This document shows positions 11,446 to 23,241 of a stretch of DNA of 64,000 bases, piece after piece. Below the pieces are notes generated by a model. The model did no database searches. It was not told where the DNA came from and worked only from the letters and a program-made list of their open reading frames with translations. A program made the position numbers and the translations under genes. Positions within the stretch are counted from its first letter, which is position 1; every line of letters starts with the position of its first letter. This stretch comes from Venturia oleaginea (Eukaryota > Ascomycota > Dothideomycetes > Venturiales > Venturiaceae), in contig JABMLP010000003.1 of the NCBI GenBank assembly GCA_013176395.1, positions 1,798,001 through 1,862,000 on the forward strand. The letters are read 5' to 3'.

Positions 11446-13041
11446 TGCGACAACTGGTCTGAAGTAGGTAGTGGGAGGTCGTGAAGTTATCAGCCGACCG
11501 GTCTCGTCGACGCGGCGGCGTGCAGCGAGGACTGAAGTCACAGTGGAAGCTGAGACAGCAAGCGTCGGAGAGTGATGGTACAACAGCGCGTGGTGCTATG
11601 TGACGGATTCGGCGCAGAATCAATTGGCGACGAGTTGGACCAGAGCATCGACGGCGATCTAGTTATGGGTGGCGAGCGAGCGGAACGTCCCTTAGCGATT
11701 TTCTGGGAGTTTGGTGGGAATGGTACGGTACGGGCTACGGAGGTATCGTGGATGCCGCAAGACGTTTGAATTTGGCTGGGAGTTGGGTCCACTTAGTAAG
11801 ATTGCAGATCAGAGACGACACTACTCTATCTACGACATAACAGTGCCAACAATGAAGAACGAAAGATGACCCCGAGACCTGCTGCCATTGTTATTGCCCG
11901 CACGACAAACAACATGCTAGTTAAGTAGGTATAGATGAAGAACAGCCGACCTTCTTGCCTCTCTGTCCAACCCTGCTCCGACTCCCGTCAACACGCCGTC
12001 TGACAAGCTTCTCGCTTCTCCTCGTCCAATTCCCCCCTCACGACCAACAACTCTCTCACACGGAACCAAACCCAAATTCTGGAGCCGGGTAGCGCTGGAA
12101 TCTTCCTTGGACGACGCTGCATTCAGTCATGGCCTGGCGCTTACAACAAAGACCTGACGCATGCTTTATCGAAGAAACCATGCGACACGATGCGGCTAAG
12201 TACGCAATATGGAGACTTCATCTAATTCTCCCAACCAATCGTAATTCCCACTGTCTCCATTCCCAATCCAACGCTGTTTCGTACGAGGCAGCCTTTGCCA
12301 GAGTGGAAATGGCCCGCGAATCTACCTATTCCTGCCCTGCGATTCTCAACTCCTTCCGATTCGCCTGCATTTCAACATTTTCAACACAGTCAGCATTTTC
12401 GTTGCCTGGACCGCGAGTCAGGGCTTGATATTATTCTTGATCTGTGTCCGCAATGATCACCGCCAATTCTTCCGCAAACCGCAAAGCCAATATACATAGC
12501 GTCTCGTGTGGACCTTGATCAACAGGCAGCCTCATGATTTTGACTTATGGCAATACGATAAACACCACAACATCTATTGGCAAGATGAAACTCATAATGG
12601 AGACTTTTCCATCTTGGGAAATTTGAGATAACCGACTGAGGCGGATCAAAAAGAACGAAGATCCCGGCTAGGCATCTGGTGAAGGCTGCTTCATTTTGAC
12701 CGCATTGGGTTTAGTACGGCAGGAACACAATCCCGTGTTCGGAACCCCATCATTACATTGCCAATGCAATGTCAGAACAGTAGCGGCAAGCCTTGCTGAT
12801 ATACAGGGACATATTCTCTTTCATGCAAAGAAAACTGTCGAGGGAGCTCCGTCCAGAGGGGAACTAAATTGGTCGAGCAAGTCACTTTGATTTCGTTTTC
12901 AACTACTGCGAGCACTCATCCCCAGCATGCAAGTGCTATTTTCTTTCGCCCTGCCATGCTTGATACTGGACTCGAAAAGATGTTTCCAGCAGATGTTTTC
13001 CCCAGTAACCCATAATTAGCGCCAGTAATTCATGAATACAT
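11446..13041. other. Intergenic region upstream of palI and downstream of eS4
   Basis: About 1.6 kb. It holds the palI promoter and leader, with a pyrimidine-rich patch near 11950-12060 on the plus strand, and the 3' flank of the eS4 gene. An ORF of 99 codons at 12129-12428 has no recognisable domain and is not called. Confidence 0.5.
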
Positions 13042-14053
13042 TTAGTGACCGGCGAGAGTAGCCTGTCGGCGACGGTCGCGCTCCTCTGCAATGGAAAGCT
13101 ATGAAAGGTTAGTGTCTGTTGACACGTCTCCAAGGGTGCATTCCACATACCTTAACACCCTTGCCCTTTGGCAGAGAGATCCATGGCTTCTCACGTCCGA
13201 TGACGAAGACGTTGCTTTCACGGGTGGCGAACTCGTTGTCAACAGCATCTTTGATGTGGACAATGTTGAAACCACCGTCGTGGCGCTCACGGTGAGTGAT
13301 GACACCAACACGACCCATGTTACGTCCACCAGTGGCCATGGCAATGGTACCAGTGTCGAACTTGATGAAGTCGGAGATCTTGCCAGTTGAGAGGTCAATC
13401 TTGACCGTGTCGTTGACCTTGATCGCTGGGTCCGGGTAACGGATACTAAACATTGTCCGTCAGTTTTGACTAATTCAACAACTTGATCCAACGGCTGAAA
13501 GATGCAGAACTTGCGTCCGTGCATCATGCGTAACCAAGAGTTTCATTCCCAACTTACGTTCTTGCGTCGTGCGTGACCAAGTATGGTATTCCGCCCTTGC
13601 CCAATTGTACGCGCTTGACTTTTCCGAGCTTGTATGCGGCCTCCTCGGTGGTGATGCGGTGGACTGTGAAGCGACCCTTGGTGTCGTAGACCAAACGGAA
13701 GTTCTCGCCAGTTTTCTCGATGGAGATCACGTCCATGAAGCCAGCTGGGTAGGTGGTATCCGTTCGGACCTTTCCGTCGACCTTGATGAGACGCTGCATG
13801 ACAATCGCTTTCACTTCGCGGCCGTTGAGCGCATACTTTAACCGATTACGGATGAAGACGATGAGAGGTAGGCAGTCGCGAAGTTTGTGAGGACCGGGGG
13901 AGGGTTTTGGAGCGTAGGCACCGGACAGTTTGTCCAAAAGCCAGTGGCTAGAAATTTGTCAGTTTTCGATGTCAATGAACCTGCGCTTGCTTAGTGTTCC
14001 ACTTACCTAGGCGCTGAGAGACGCTTTTGATGCTTCTTGATTCCCTTACCCAT
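13042..14053 (-). CDS. RPS4: 40S ribosomal protein eS4
   Basis: Structural protein of the small ribosomal subunit, about 261 aa. Exon 1 (ATG at 14053) encodes [15 protein letters not shown]; the next begins [17 protein letters not shown]. The S4-like RNA-binding and KOW-type regions follow ([45 protein letters not shown]). The last exon encodes [22 protein letters not shown]. Introns lie near 13947-14006, 13446-13557 (112 bases) and before 13089. The 112-base intron carries a near-copy of the end of the preceding exon with its splice donor (separate feature and finding). Regulation of ribosomal protein genes by intron retention is known in fungi; whether it applies here is unknown. Confidence 0.95.
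13508..13581 (-). repeat. Near-tandem duplication of an exon-intron junction inside RPS4
   Basis: Copy 1 (13551-13581) is the exon end encoding LVTHDART plus the donor GTAAGTT. Copy 2 (13508-13538) lies wholly inside the intron. They match at 25 of 31 positions. Every difference within the eight codons is synonymous; the donor differs as GTAAGTT versus GCAAGTT. Weaker similarity extends upstream (both begin with GGAAT 12 bases earlier). The offset is 43 bases. Confidence 0.85.
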
Positions 14054-14776
14054 GACTGCGATTTATTCAATCAAAGAGATATGTGTGTCGGCGTGAGGGA
14101 GGTGAAGAGAAGAGCAGGTGGTATATTTCGAAGGTTCGGTGTGTGCCAAGAAATAGGCTAGTGTCTTTCTCGGCTGTCCCGAATAGACACCGACGCTAAG
14201 CTTCATTTTCTTGGAACTTCACCGCTTTTCAATATTCGAATGGGCTCACAGTGCCTCTCATAGTGACACCTAAACTGAAATAAACAGGCGCAACTCGAGA
14301 ACGATATCGATCAACCTGGAGTTTTAAGCGAATCTAAAACTGATGGTATCTTCGATTTCACTGGGAAAGGCACTGAATTAAAGAAGCCACCGTGCCGGCG
14401 CCAAGGTTGGATCAGGCTGAGAAATGATGCAAATGGTCTCTCAAGCGTCACAAAGCTATCGTACAGCGTTGTTTAAATCTGGTTCTTGATCAATGAGTAG
14501 AGTTTCTCAGAATGGACCAAATGTTTGGATATCAATCTTGATATTAGTAGTAGATCTACTGTTCTAAGTAGGTCGTGAGAAGGCGGTGACATGATAGGCT
14601 CACGGTCGAATTATCGATCCGTTACCATCTAGCTTTCCGGCCAAGAACGATGGGAGATATGCTTAAAAGGGGTGTACTGGCAATTGCTTAGGGTATCTCT
14701 ATGTAATGTTCGTTACCGTCTAATCGTCCTACTAATGCCACGCTGAATCGCAAATATAAATGGGTATCGTCACGAA
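14054..14776. other. Promoter region of RPS4 and 3' flank of the Wss1-type gene
   Basis: Roughly 720 bases without a supported gene. It contains the eS4 promoter and leader on the minus strand. No individual site was recognised with confidence. Confidence 0.5.
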
Positions 14777-16217
14777 TCAAGCACTTGGCCGCATCTTCAT
14801 GCAGCGCGTACATGTCCACCACTGGTCCTCCATAAAAGTGCCACAACTGCATAACCAACCCAGTGGTCCTGAGGTTGCAGAGACCTGGTAGCCACTCGAT
14901 GAAGCTATAGTGGACGGACGAGTTGCAGCCTTGCTGAAACGAGGCCTGGGAGCTTCGCAAACATCGCAGCTATTCGTGTTTGCTTCATTGACCAAAGTAC
15001 ATTCCAAGCATGCCCATTGCTCTTGAGTTGAAGGAGATTGGTTTGGTTGCGATGTCGATCTTATTAGGTCTTCTGACTTGATAGTTGAAGCAGACTTCAG
15101 AGACTGGAATTGTTTCTTCTTGGCTTCTGCCTCGAGAACAACCCGTGATACAGGACGACCTCGAGGGTTCAGTGTCGACGCTGCCGAGCTAGGCACAGGC
15201 TTTTTACTAACGCCGTTGGCTGCAGTTGAACGTGGTTGAATTGCGCCCTGCGGAGCCAGTTCTCCAAATCGCCGATTCATCTTATGGGAGCCAGACGGAT
15301 TTGGCGCTGGCCATGGTGACCCTGTGGGTGGTGCAGCTTGAAGACCATGTTCAGCACTCCAGGTCAACCCTTCCGATGTTGGTGTTTCCTCACTGATGTC
15401 GATAACGCGTTCCTCGTCAAGCTCCATGAGTTCCTGCATTGCTTCGGCTATGGCCACACTGTTCGCATCGTCCATTTCAGCCTTTGTCTTGAATCCATTC
15501 CGCTTGCTGTCTTCTGCGGCTCTTTTGGCGGCCTTGTCACCTGCTTTTGTGCCTGTTGCACAGCTGGTCTCCACCTTCGTCCGCGACAGAGCTGCCCTAG
15601 CAATGGTCTCCCGTATGCCTCCTCTTCCAGGCTTAGGCGCTTTGCCACCAAGTCTCTTTCCAGGTGCTTGAGTTTTATTGAATTTGGCACGCTGTTCGGC
15701 AGCGATTCGTGCTTGACGGCGCACCTCGTCCACTGGGATCCTTCTGCCTCCGACCTGCTGCCCTTTGCCCAAGAACCCTTCTCCTGTAAACCCCTTGATC
15801 TGTAGAGATGTCCACTCATCTCGGAGCTCGTCCCATAGTTTGTGAAAGATCTCATCGTGTGGGCCGTGTACAATGTGGCATAATCTATTGACTTGTTAGC
15901 TGGGTGCGCGTTCTTATCGTGAGACATACGAACTCGTGCAACAGAGTGTCGAGGACGTGTTCGAATTGTAGGAACTGGTTCGAATCGCCAGCATGTCGCA
16001 AGCGCAGATTGATTTGGCGACCATGATCGATATTGAGGCCCCAAAGATTGGGCTCCTCTGGTAGAAATTCTGATAGCGACCCAACTCTCCAGCCTCGTTT
16101 TCTCATAATCGGTTTGACGCAAGAGGCCGCCTTCCTGAGGGTCGTGAGGGCCTCAGCCTCTCTAGGGAGCTGTTTGAGATGTACATATTCCCCGAAGTGG
16201 TTATCGAGGTCCCGCAT
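14777..16217 (-). CDS. WSS1: Wss1/Spartan-type DNA-dependent metalloprotease (WLM domain)
   Basis: Family members cleave proteins crosslinked to DNA and act with SUMO and Cdc48. About 463 aa in two exons. The WLM domain occupies roughly residues 1-150 (MRDLDNHFGEYVHLKQL, VKPIMRKRGWRVGSLSEFLP, NLWGLN). The catalytic zinc motif HELCHIVHGPH is completed only after removing an intron near 15861-15909, with donor GTTCGT inside the Glu codon. Downstream are a basic Ala/Lys-rich linker, a VIDIS segment resembling a SUMO-interacting motif, and two C-terminal RanBP2-type zinc fingers (WACLECTLVNEANTNSCDVC and WLCSCGTFMEDQWWTCTRC). The start at 16217 gives the family N-terminus. Nothing is broken. Confidence 0.9.
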
Positions 16218-17997
16218 GGTGAGAACTCTGTATGTAATGAATGAGCGTAGGATGCAGCCTAGGTAAGCACTCTATATATACTCTGGGTCTTCTGGGTCTT
16301 CTGGGTCTGACTGAGTAAGGTATGGGGTATTATTACGCAAAAGTGAGAGAAGAGGCTAGAAGTGTCCATGCATGTGTTGAAGACGATTGGCAAGACGTGC
16401 AAGGCGAAGAGGCATCTGTTGAACAAGTCGGCGATGTCATTAGCCACGTCAGCTGTTCGTTCGTGCAGCCCTTAAAACCGCAAGTGTGAGGATGCCGTGG
16501 GCTTTGAAGTTCCTCGATCCAAGATGAATATTGGTTAATTTCTGCGACTGGGAAACAGGTCATAAAAAATGGTCATCGATACCTACCGGTTGTAAGTGTG
16601 ATGTTGTTATCGAAGGCAACGCACTGACGGCCCCTCAGCTCATACAAAAAAAAAGTGACCGAAAAGAAAAGTAGGCGAGGCTGTTGGACTGTCGGAGGCC
16701 TCTTCTGTGCAGTCGATATCGGATGATCACTCATAAATCAATGCATGCCCAGTGCGGCCATCAATCCGGCCATCAATCCAGGTACATTCCCCCGATAGAT
16801 ACATATCTGACAACGCCCTCGTTTTGGAGTCTCTAAAACCATATGACTATGATGAGTCACAGTGCGAAAAGTTCATGAAACGCATGGCATGTATGAAGCA
16901 CCGCTCGCTGTGCTGGTACCTGGTCAGGCCGTGAAATCCTTCAGCCTGATTCCCCTTCCAGGTCCAGTGAACGGAAATTCAAAAGAAAGACCCGAAACGA
17001 ATCGAAGACCATCACCATCCTTCGATTCCTTCCTATTCGTCACAATCGCGTTGGAATGCAGGGCAGATCGCCATGTGCCCAGTGCGCATGTCTTGACTCC
17101 CAGTCATTCCCTCCTAGCTTTCCCAGGGAACACAAGGCTGTACTCGAGTATCTTTTTCCTTCGTAACTCGTACCTCAAACAACGTGCTATTCGCCGTCTA
17201 ACCGCATTCCTCAACCACGCGTCTTGCCAACATTTTCTTTATCGCAACCTGACTTGGCAAGTCTTTGAGCACCTAGGTCTCCTCGTTGTGTACCTGGTCG
17301 TTGCCAGGCCATTGACCTATCTTCTGGATTTATTGGAGAAAGAAGACAATCGAATTGCCGCCACTCCACAACCTAGATACCTCGACTTCCCTGGACCCTC
17401 CTCCTCCAGATCATCTCGTTGTTTCTGCGCTTCCACGCCCCGCGTTCAACCCACCTCCCGTCAGACCGATCCACCTCCACGCTACATATCGGATATCACA
17501 AAGCACATGAAAGTACGGAGTCATTGTCTTCTTGGGGAAGCTCGAACTTAGTTGAAGGAGCGGGTTTGTCGGGAATTTGGGAGCAAGCGGAGGAGAGTAG
17601 GCTTGCGGCGCGGGAAATAAACACTGTTCAGCAATATTGCAACGGACACGGCATCCTTCAGTTGAGCTTCTGTCTTCTATATGCTATCCTGTTGGGAATA
17701 TACACACGCATGAGTGTCTTGGTGTCGGAATTGCTTCTAGAGTAGTAGGCTTTTGGCTGTGGACATTGGCATATCACGACCTTCCAGCTGCTGGAGTGAC
17801 CTGTTGCTCTAGTCACAGGGTTTGAGCTGTGTATCTTCTCCCGAGATCGCAAGGTTCGAATACTGCTACTACCCATATCATAGCTGCCTAATCGTAAGTT
17901 CATGCGGAATAGTTCTCGCATCTGAGGACCTTGTTAAAATCTACCTTCTCTCACCAAATTGTGACTAACATTCCCACTTCTAGACAACAAGCCAACA
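16218..17997. other. Long leader/promoter region between WSS1 and the checkpoint kinase
   Basis: About 1.8 kb. Near the left end is a threefold 9-base repeat (TTCTGGGTC) at 16281-16309. An ORF of 229 codons at 16862-17551 has no recognisable domain and lies in the likely 5' leader of the kinase gene. Just before the kinase ATG there is a strong intron end (CTAAC branch followed by CCACTTCTAG at about 17983), suggesting an intron in the 5' UTR. Confidence 0.5.
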
Positions 17998-20900
17998 TGG
18001 AGGTACTATCCCAGCAAGAAGAGGCTACGCAGTTGACCCAGCAGGTCCTCGATCCCCGTCGCCTTGGACGGAATAACTCTGGCCTGAACGACGCAGACAT
18101 TTCGGATGTTCTGTGCATTCTCCATCCATGCTCACCTGCCGCCTTTCGTATCGTAGCCTCTACTGCAGCACGGAGGCCTCAGCATGTGCTACAGAATAGC
18201 GTGGAAGCTTCCTTCGACGATCCCACAGATTCTTGGCAACTCGAAGAGCAGGAAACTTTCATTATTCGAGACCAAGTAGGGGACAATGCGAAAGACCTGG
18301 CACTCCGACTCTCTTCCAAAACGATACAGCCGATACTTGGGTTCTGCTTTGGCAGAAACCCTCGGTCTTGCGACATCACCATTGACGTGGATAGCGTGAA
18401 GCGCGTCAGCAATCTTCACTTCCGGATCTTTGTGAATCAGGAGGGAGTCCTGATGCTCGAGGATATGTCGACCAATGGGACTATGGTCGACACCACGCAC
18501 TTAAAAGGCAAGAACTCGCCGCTGGCAGCAACAAGAATGCTGCAGAATGGATCCATCATTCAAATTCCGTCATCAAAGCCAGACGAGTCAGTTAAGTTCA
18601 TTGTCCGCACACCCAATCGACAAGGGTACGAACTTGAGTTTCAGCACAAACTCGAAAACCATGTCGGGCAGCGACTTGAGCTAGAACGGATTCACGATGA
18701 AGCACAAGGAAAGCAACAAGGCCGACACCAGGGCCGACCCCCTGCGCAGCCTGCATATCGATTCAAAGGTTCCGTGGGCATCTCTCACTCCTTTGGAATG
18801 CACTGGGATGGAGGTGATAAATACAATGTCGTTGGCCACCTTGGCAGAGGTGCCTTCGCTATAGTTTACAAGCTTGCCACCAAAAGGGACGGGCACTTCT
18901 TTGCAGCAAAGGAGCTAGAGAAGAAAAGGTTCATCAAGAACGGACGCCTGGATCAACGGCTCGACAACGAGCTGCAAATCATGAAGTCAATCACACATCC
19001 CAATGTAGTGCAATACGTTGGCTATCATGACTACATAGACCATCTGTACATCATCATGGAGTATGTACCATGTGGAGACCTGCAGAACTACCTTTCGAAG
19101 CATACACATTTACCTGAAGCGGAATCGAAGATTATGTCGGGCCAGGTTCTCGAGGCACTCAGGTATCTGCACTGCAAGCAAATCACGCACAGGGATATCA
19201 AACCAGACAACATTCTCATCGCAAGCCATGACCCCTTCACAGTCAAACTCTCTGATTTTGGATTGTCTAAAGTGGTCAACTCGAATCAAACATTCCTGAA
19301 GACCTTTTGCGGCACATTGCTGTATTGTGCGCCTGAAGTCTTTCCTCATTACGATGACCATGTACAGAAGAAAGGTATCAAACGACGGCGTGCAGGCGGC
19401 TCGCAGAACTCTCACTTTCATCAGTACAGTCAATCCGTGGACATCTGGTCGTACGCTGCTGTATTGTGGATGTCGCTCTGCGGGACACCACCATTCGAGG
19501 GTGTTGTTGATGCCACTGGAAAAGGCATGTTTCATAAAATCATGGAAACAAATCCGGATATCTCGCCATTATTGGGCCGGGGAATCTCGAGAGATGCCAT
19601 TGATTTGCTCTGTCGAATGCTCACCACCGACCCATCCTTGCGGCCGACTGAGATCGAGTGCCTGAACCACAAGTGGCTTTCTAATGGCACTTTGTTACTT
19701 CCCGTGGAAGAAAGAGGACTGCGACCCATTTCTGAAGAAGACGACGGCGAGGTCACTGCGGGCGAAAAGTTCTCACAGCTCAGTGTGCAGGACCCCGAAG
19801 CACCTGCACTTGCGTCTGACTTTATGATGGACGACGTGAATCGTCGAGACGATTTCTGTGACGGCGAAGAAGTCAAATTTGATTCTGGTGATCTTGATTT
19901 TCTCGATCCACGGCAGTCCAAACGCGTCAAGGCCGACGTGCTCTTTCCTCCGTTTTCTCGTGGGGAGGCCAACCAGGACCAGGCAGCACTTTACACCGCC
20001 CTCGACACCTCAAGTCCAAACTTCAACTCGCAACGCTTTGTTTCTGCACAGCTATGCGATGACGATTTGCCCTCGCAGGTTTGTGATCCCAAGCTCTACG
20101 AAGACGTCTCCCAGGAACTATCTCAAAAAAAACAGCCTCGCCTGTTTGGCGAAATTGGTGCATCCGCTTTGAAGAGCTCAGGTCTCCTCGGCACACACAC
20201 TACTGCGGCTCTGGCAATAGCGTCAGGTGAAGCCAGTCTTGAGCCTACATCGCAAGACTACAGCATGAGTGGAAGCGACGCCGACAACCATCTCCGAGAA
20301 GGTCAGAGAAGGTCAAATACCTGTGGCATAGCTGCATACAAGACTAAGCACCCAAGCCTTTTGGGAGCCGAGTCCCTTGTAAGAGATATGAACATGGAGT
20401 CTCCTGGTGCACCATCTGATCCACAGTCGAACGAGCTACAAACATCTGGCACTCCAGAGCCTTCGTCACAGCACTCTTCTGGAAGCCAACTTCAGATGTC
20501 CTCCTTTGACATTACTCCTCGCGCAAAGATACTAGCAAGTCGCAAGATTTCCGAAGGCATTGCAAATATTCCGCATTCTGAGAACTCAGCCTTGCTGCGT
20601 ACACAAGAGGGCAATCATTCCGACTCGATTTCTGTAGCGTACTCAGCAAACGGGTCGCAGAGTTCAGACGCTTCCGACATGAAGAATGGTTTACCGCCTT
20701 CCTCTGCACTTCCTATCTGGATTGCATCCGAGGTGCCGAAACCTAGACCTGGCTTGGGAAAACTAACGACCACCACCGACACCTTCTTTTCAGACTGCCT
20801 CAGACTTGAGAAGGACAATCGTGTGTCACACTGGGGTCGTGACCCTCTGAACACTTTTGTCTATCCCAACAAGCAGGACACGCGCATCCCAAAACGTGCC

Positions 20901-21227
20901 ATCGAGCTTCACTTTCACGCATATGGCATCGAGAAGGAATTAAAAAAGGGGCGAGACTGGACGGCCATGTCTGGTATATCCACTGTCATCCATACCCTAA
21001 GTCGCGCGGGGATCTGGGTTAACAATGTGAAGTTGGACAGCAATGACAGGGACGGCGCGGCTTTATGTGGACACCTCTACACAGGAGACGTTATCACTAT
21101 TTTCAAGAACAAGGACCTGGGAGATGGCCCAGAGTCCCTGAGATTCGTTTGCGAGTTTTATGTTGGCGAAGCTGCAAGCAGAAGGCCAGCTGATCGGCCA
21201 TTTAAAGCTGTGAGGGCTACTAAGTAG
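17998..21227 (+). CDS. RAD53: Rad53/Cds1 (Chk2)-type checkpoint kinase with FHA domains
   Basis: Effector kinase of the DNA-damage and replication checkpoint, activated by Mec1/ATR and Tel1/ATM. Intronless coding region of 1076 aa. Two TQ motifs at residues 11 and 14 could be Mec1/Tel1 sites. An FHA domain spans about 112-205 (GRNPRSCDITI, RVSNLHF, MSTNGTMVD). The Ser/Thr kinase spans about 276-585 with GRGAFAIVYK, AAKELEKK, HRDIKPDN, DFGLSK and GTLLYCAPEV. The activation segment is followed by a basic insert, KKGIKRRRAGG. A Ser-rich linker leads to a second, divergent FHA-like region near the C-terminus (SHWGRDPLNTFVYP, STVIHTLSRAGIWVNNVKL, LYTGDVITI), matching the two-FHA layout of yeast Rad53. 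The ATG at 17998 is preferred over the in-frame one at 17931, because a 5' UTR intron appears to end between them. Confidence 0.9.
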
Positions 21228-23241
21228 TGTACTATATCGTTGACGGAGTTTTGAGGTCATATCGGATCATTTGAGACTGGGAACTTGCCACAGTATGAAC
21301 CACTCATATCTTACTGGTTTCTGGGGCACGGCGTATATGGACTCTGCATCGATGGGGAGGAAAATGGGCGGTCAATGGATTTTTGCAATGCTTCAGCACA
21401 TGATAATTCATGTTTACCGCAGCGGTGGAGCAGATTCAACTCCGTAATATAATAGAGAGTATGAAAGTTATGTTTCCAAATTTTGATAGGGCTCCCAGCA
21501 CTTATCTATGGCCACTATTTGCTGCCAATCTCTCAGGCCCGTCACGTGGAAGGTTTGTTTATACTTCAGAGTGGGAAGACAACAACAATTAACATCTTCT
21601 TCGAAAAGCTAAAGAATCCATTCCGAACACCGGCCCTACATGGACGTTCCGAGACGCTGTATACATCTACCGTCGCTTAGATATCGACTTCCTCTGGATT
21701 GATTCGTCATGCATCATTCAACATAGTCAAAACGACTGGCGGAAACAGTCTGCCCAAATAGCAGGTATATACCAGAAAGCGACCAGGTCAAGTGAGAGTG
21801 CGGTGACACGCTATAATTGTCTTGCTGAAAAGGCCAGGACACATGTTCTATGAAACAGTTGCGTAGGTTGAGCTGCGCATCGAGAAATCTCACAGGACTG
21901 GAAGATTAGTCCATAGTCGTTCGGCCAGGTGCTTTGATCAGACTGGCTCATGCTGAGAAGGCATCAAACGACAACAGACGGCATTAGATGAAGCGTGATG
22001 AGATGCAAGAAATTGCATCATCCAGCGCGTTGACGGCTTCCAGGCTGAACCGCGAGCTCTTGACCAAAGTTCGGTTCTCCGGCCGGCACCAGCTTTTCAT
22101 CATGAGGTACGCAATCATAGATAGCGCAAAGCTCTGCCTCTCAGGCCAGCTGAAAGGGCTTGTCGCTTCGTGAGGACGAAAAGCAGGTACCCCGTGACTG
22201 TTACTCTTCGCTTTGCACTGCTTTTGGAGGCGAGGAAACTCATCAGCAGGTAGCCTAGAACTAAAGTGGTGGCGCTAATGGCTAGCATCTCGGCAAGCTC
22301 GGCTCGTAAATTTTGAAACCATCCCACCTTTTGATTCTAGTGACAGTTTCGAATCTGATTTCCGCGTTACGATACCTACCTACGCCAATCATATTGAAGT
22401 CGAGGTCATAGGTTTCCGAAGCAGTCATGTGCGGACGCTCTTGTCCTTCTCCGCTCCGTTCAAACTTCAACACCAACATCTTTACAACTTCCTCCCCTCT
22501 CAGCGACTTCGCCGCAACTAGCCGCCGATTATGTAGTAAGGAGGCTACCACTTTCCAATCCATCTCAAACATGAGCTGTCACGAGCGTTGAAGGGCCTAT
22601 TGTGCGATTTGATGGAGTTGAGAGGGGAAAGCATATTATTACCCCCATAAAACTCCAGATTTGATAATGGAATCCAGCTCCAGGCGACACTATCAGTCAG
22701 AAGTACTACCCCGTGATACGAACAGCCTTATTTCTGGCGACGCTCTTACTTGCGTGTGCGTTATGCAAGCCCTCTCCAGCAATGCCATCTCGCAACTTTT
22801 TTCTCCTCCGGGTGGTGCGGCTCTTGGCGGGTTCCCTTGGATGATTCAAGCTTGCATCATGCTGGATCTTTTTACACCACAGGAAAATTTCGACTGATGA
22901 TCTATGTGTCGTCCATCTCATTCGTAGAGCCTGCTGTTCAAATTTCATCGAATCGTCGTCAAAGTGCCTGGCACGCATTGACTAATCGACCACCAAGTCG
23001 GGAGCCCATGGTTCCACTGTTTCTGTGGAAGGCTTGCCAAAGCATCTGTGGTGAGAACTGGCGCGTTGGAGCATCATGTGCCACATTGTCAATACCGGTT
23101 CAACCAGTATTTATATCAACCGCCCCTTCCCCACACTCTTCAAACAAATACACCTCGCCGCTCACTCACTAATAACAATTCTTTCAATACTTCAGATACC
23201 TACAAATATTCATCGTATCCCTGTCCGTCACCGACAGTAGC
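21228..23241. other. Gene-poor stretch with degenerate coding remnants
   Basis: About 2 kb between the kinase and the F-box-like gene. It holds a HET-domain scrap (21593-21853, listed separately). A weak minus-strand ORF of 96 codons at 22282-22572 could splice into another at 22115-22327, but I recognise neither. The last 150 bases before 23242 look like an ordinary leader. Confidence 0.45.
21593..21853 (+). pseudogene. HET-domain (heterokaryon incompatibility) fragment
   Basis: One frame, open from just after a TAA at 21590 to the TGA at 21851, reads TFRDAVYIYRRLDIDFLWID, then SSCIIQHSQNDWRKQSAQIA and GIYQKAT. This is the central signature of HET-domain proteins (family form: a TFRDA-like start, LWIDSLCI, QxDWxxQ, M..IY..A). 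There is no start codon, no upstream Y-x-x-LSYCWG motif and no downstream continuation, so it is a relic. HET proteins mediate vegetative incompatibility; this copy cannot be functional on its own. Confidence 0.75.

Noticed and set aside
12129..12428. 99-codon ORF between palI and eS4
   Set aside because: No domain, poor codon structure, and position in a leader/promoter region.
17840..17875. GGTTCGAATAC resembling a tRNA B box
   Set aside because: The flanking bases do not form a T-stem or an acceptor stem, and no A box lies at the right distance.
22115..22572. Two overlapping minus-strand ORFs that might splice together
   Set aside because: No convincing splice pair and no family resemblance; kept only as a remark.
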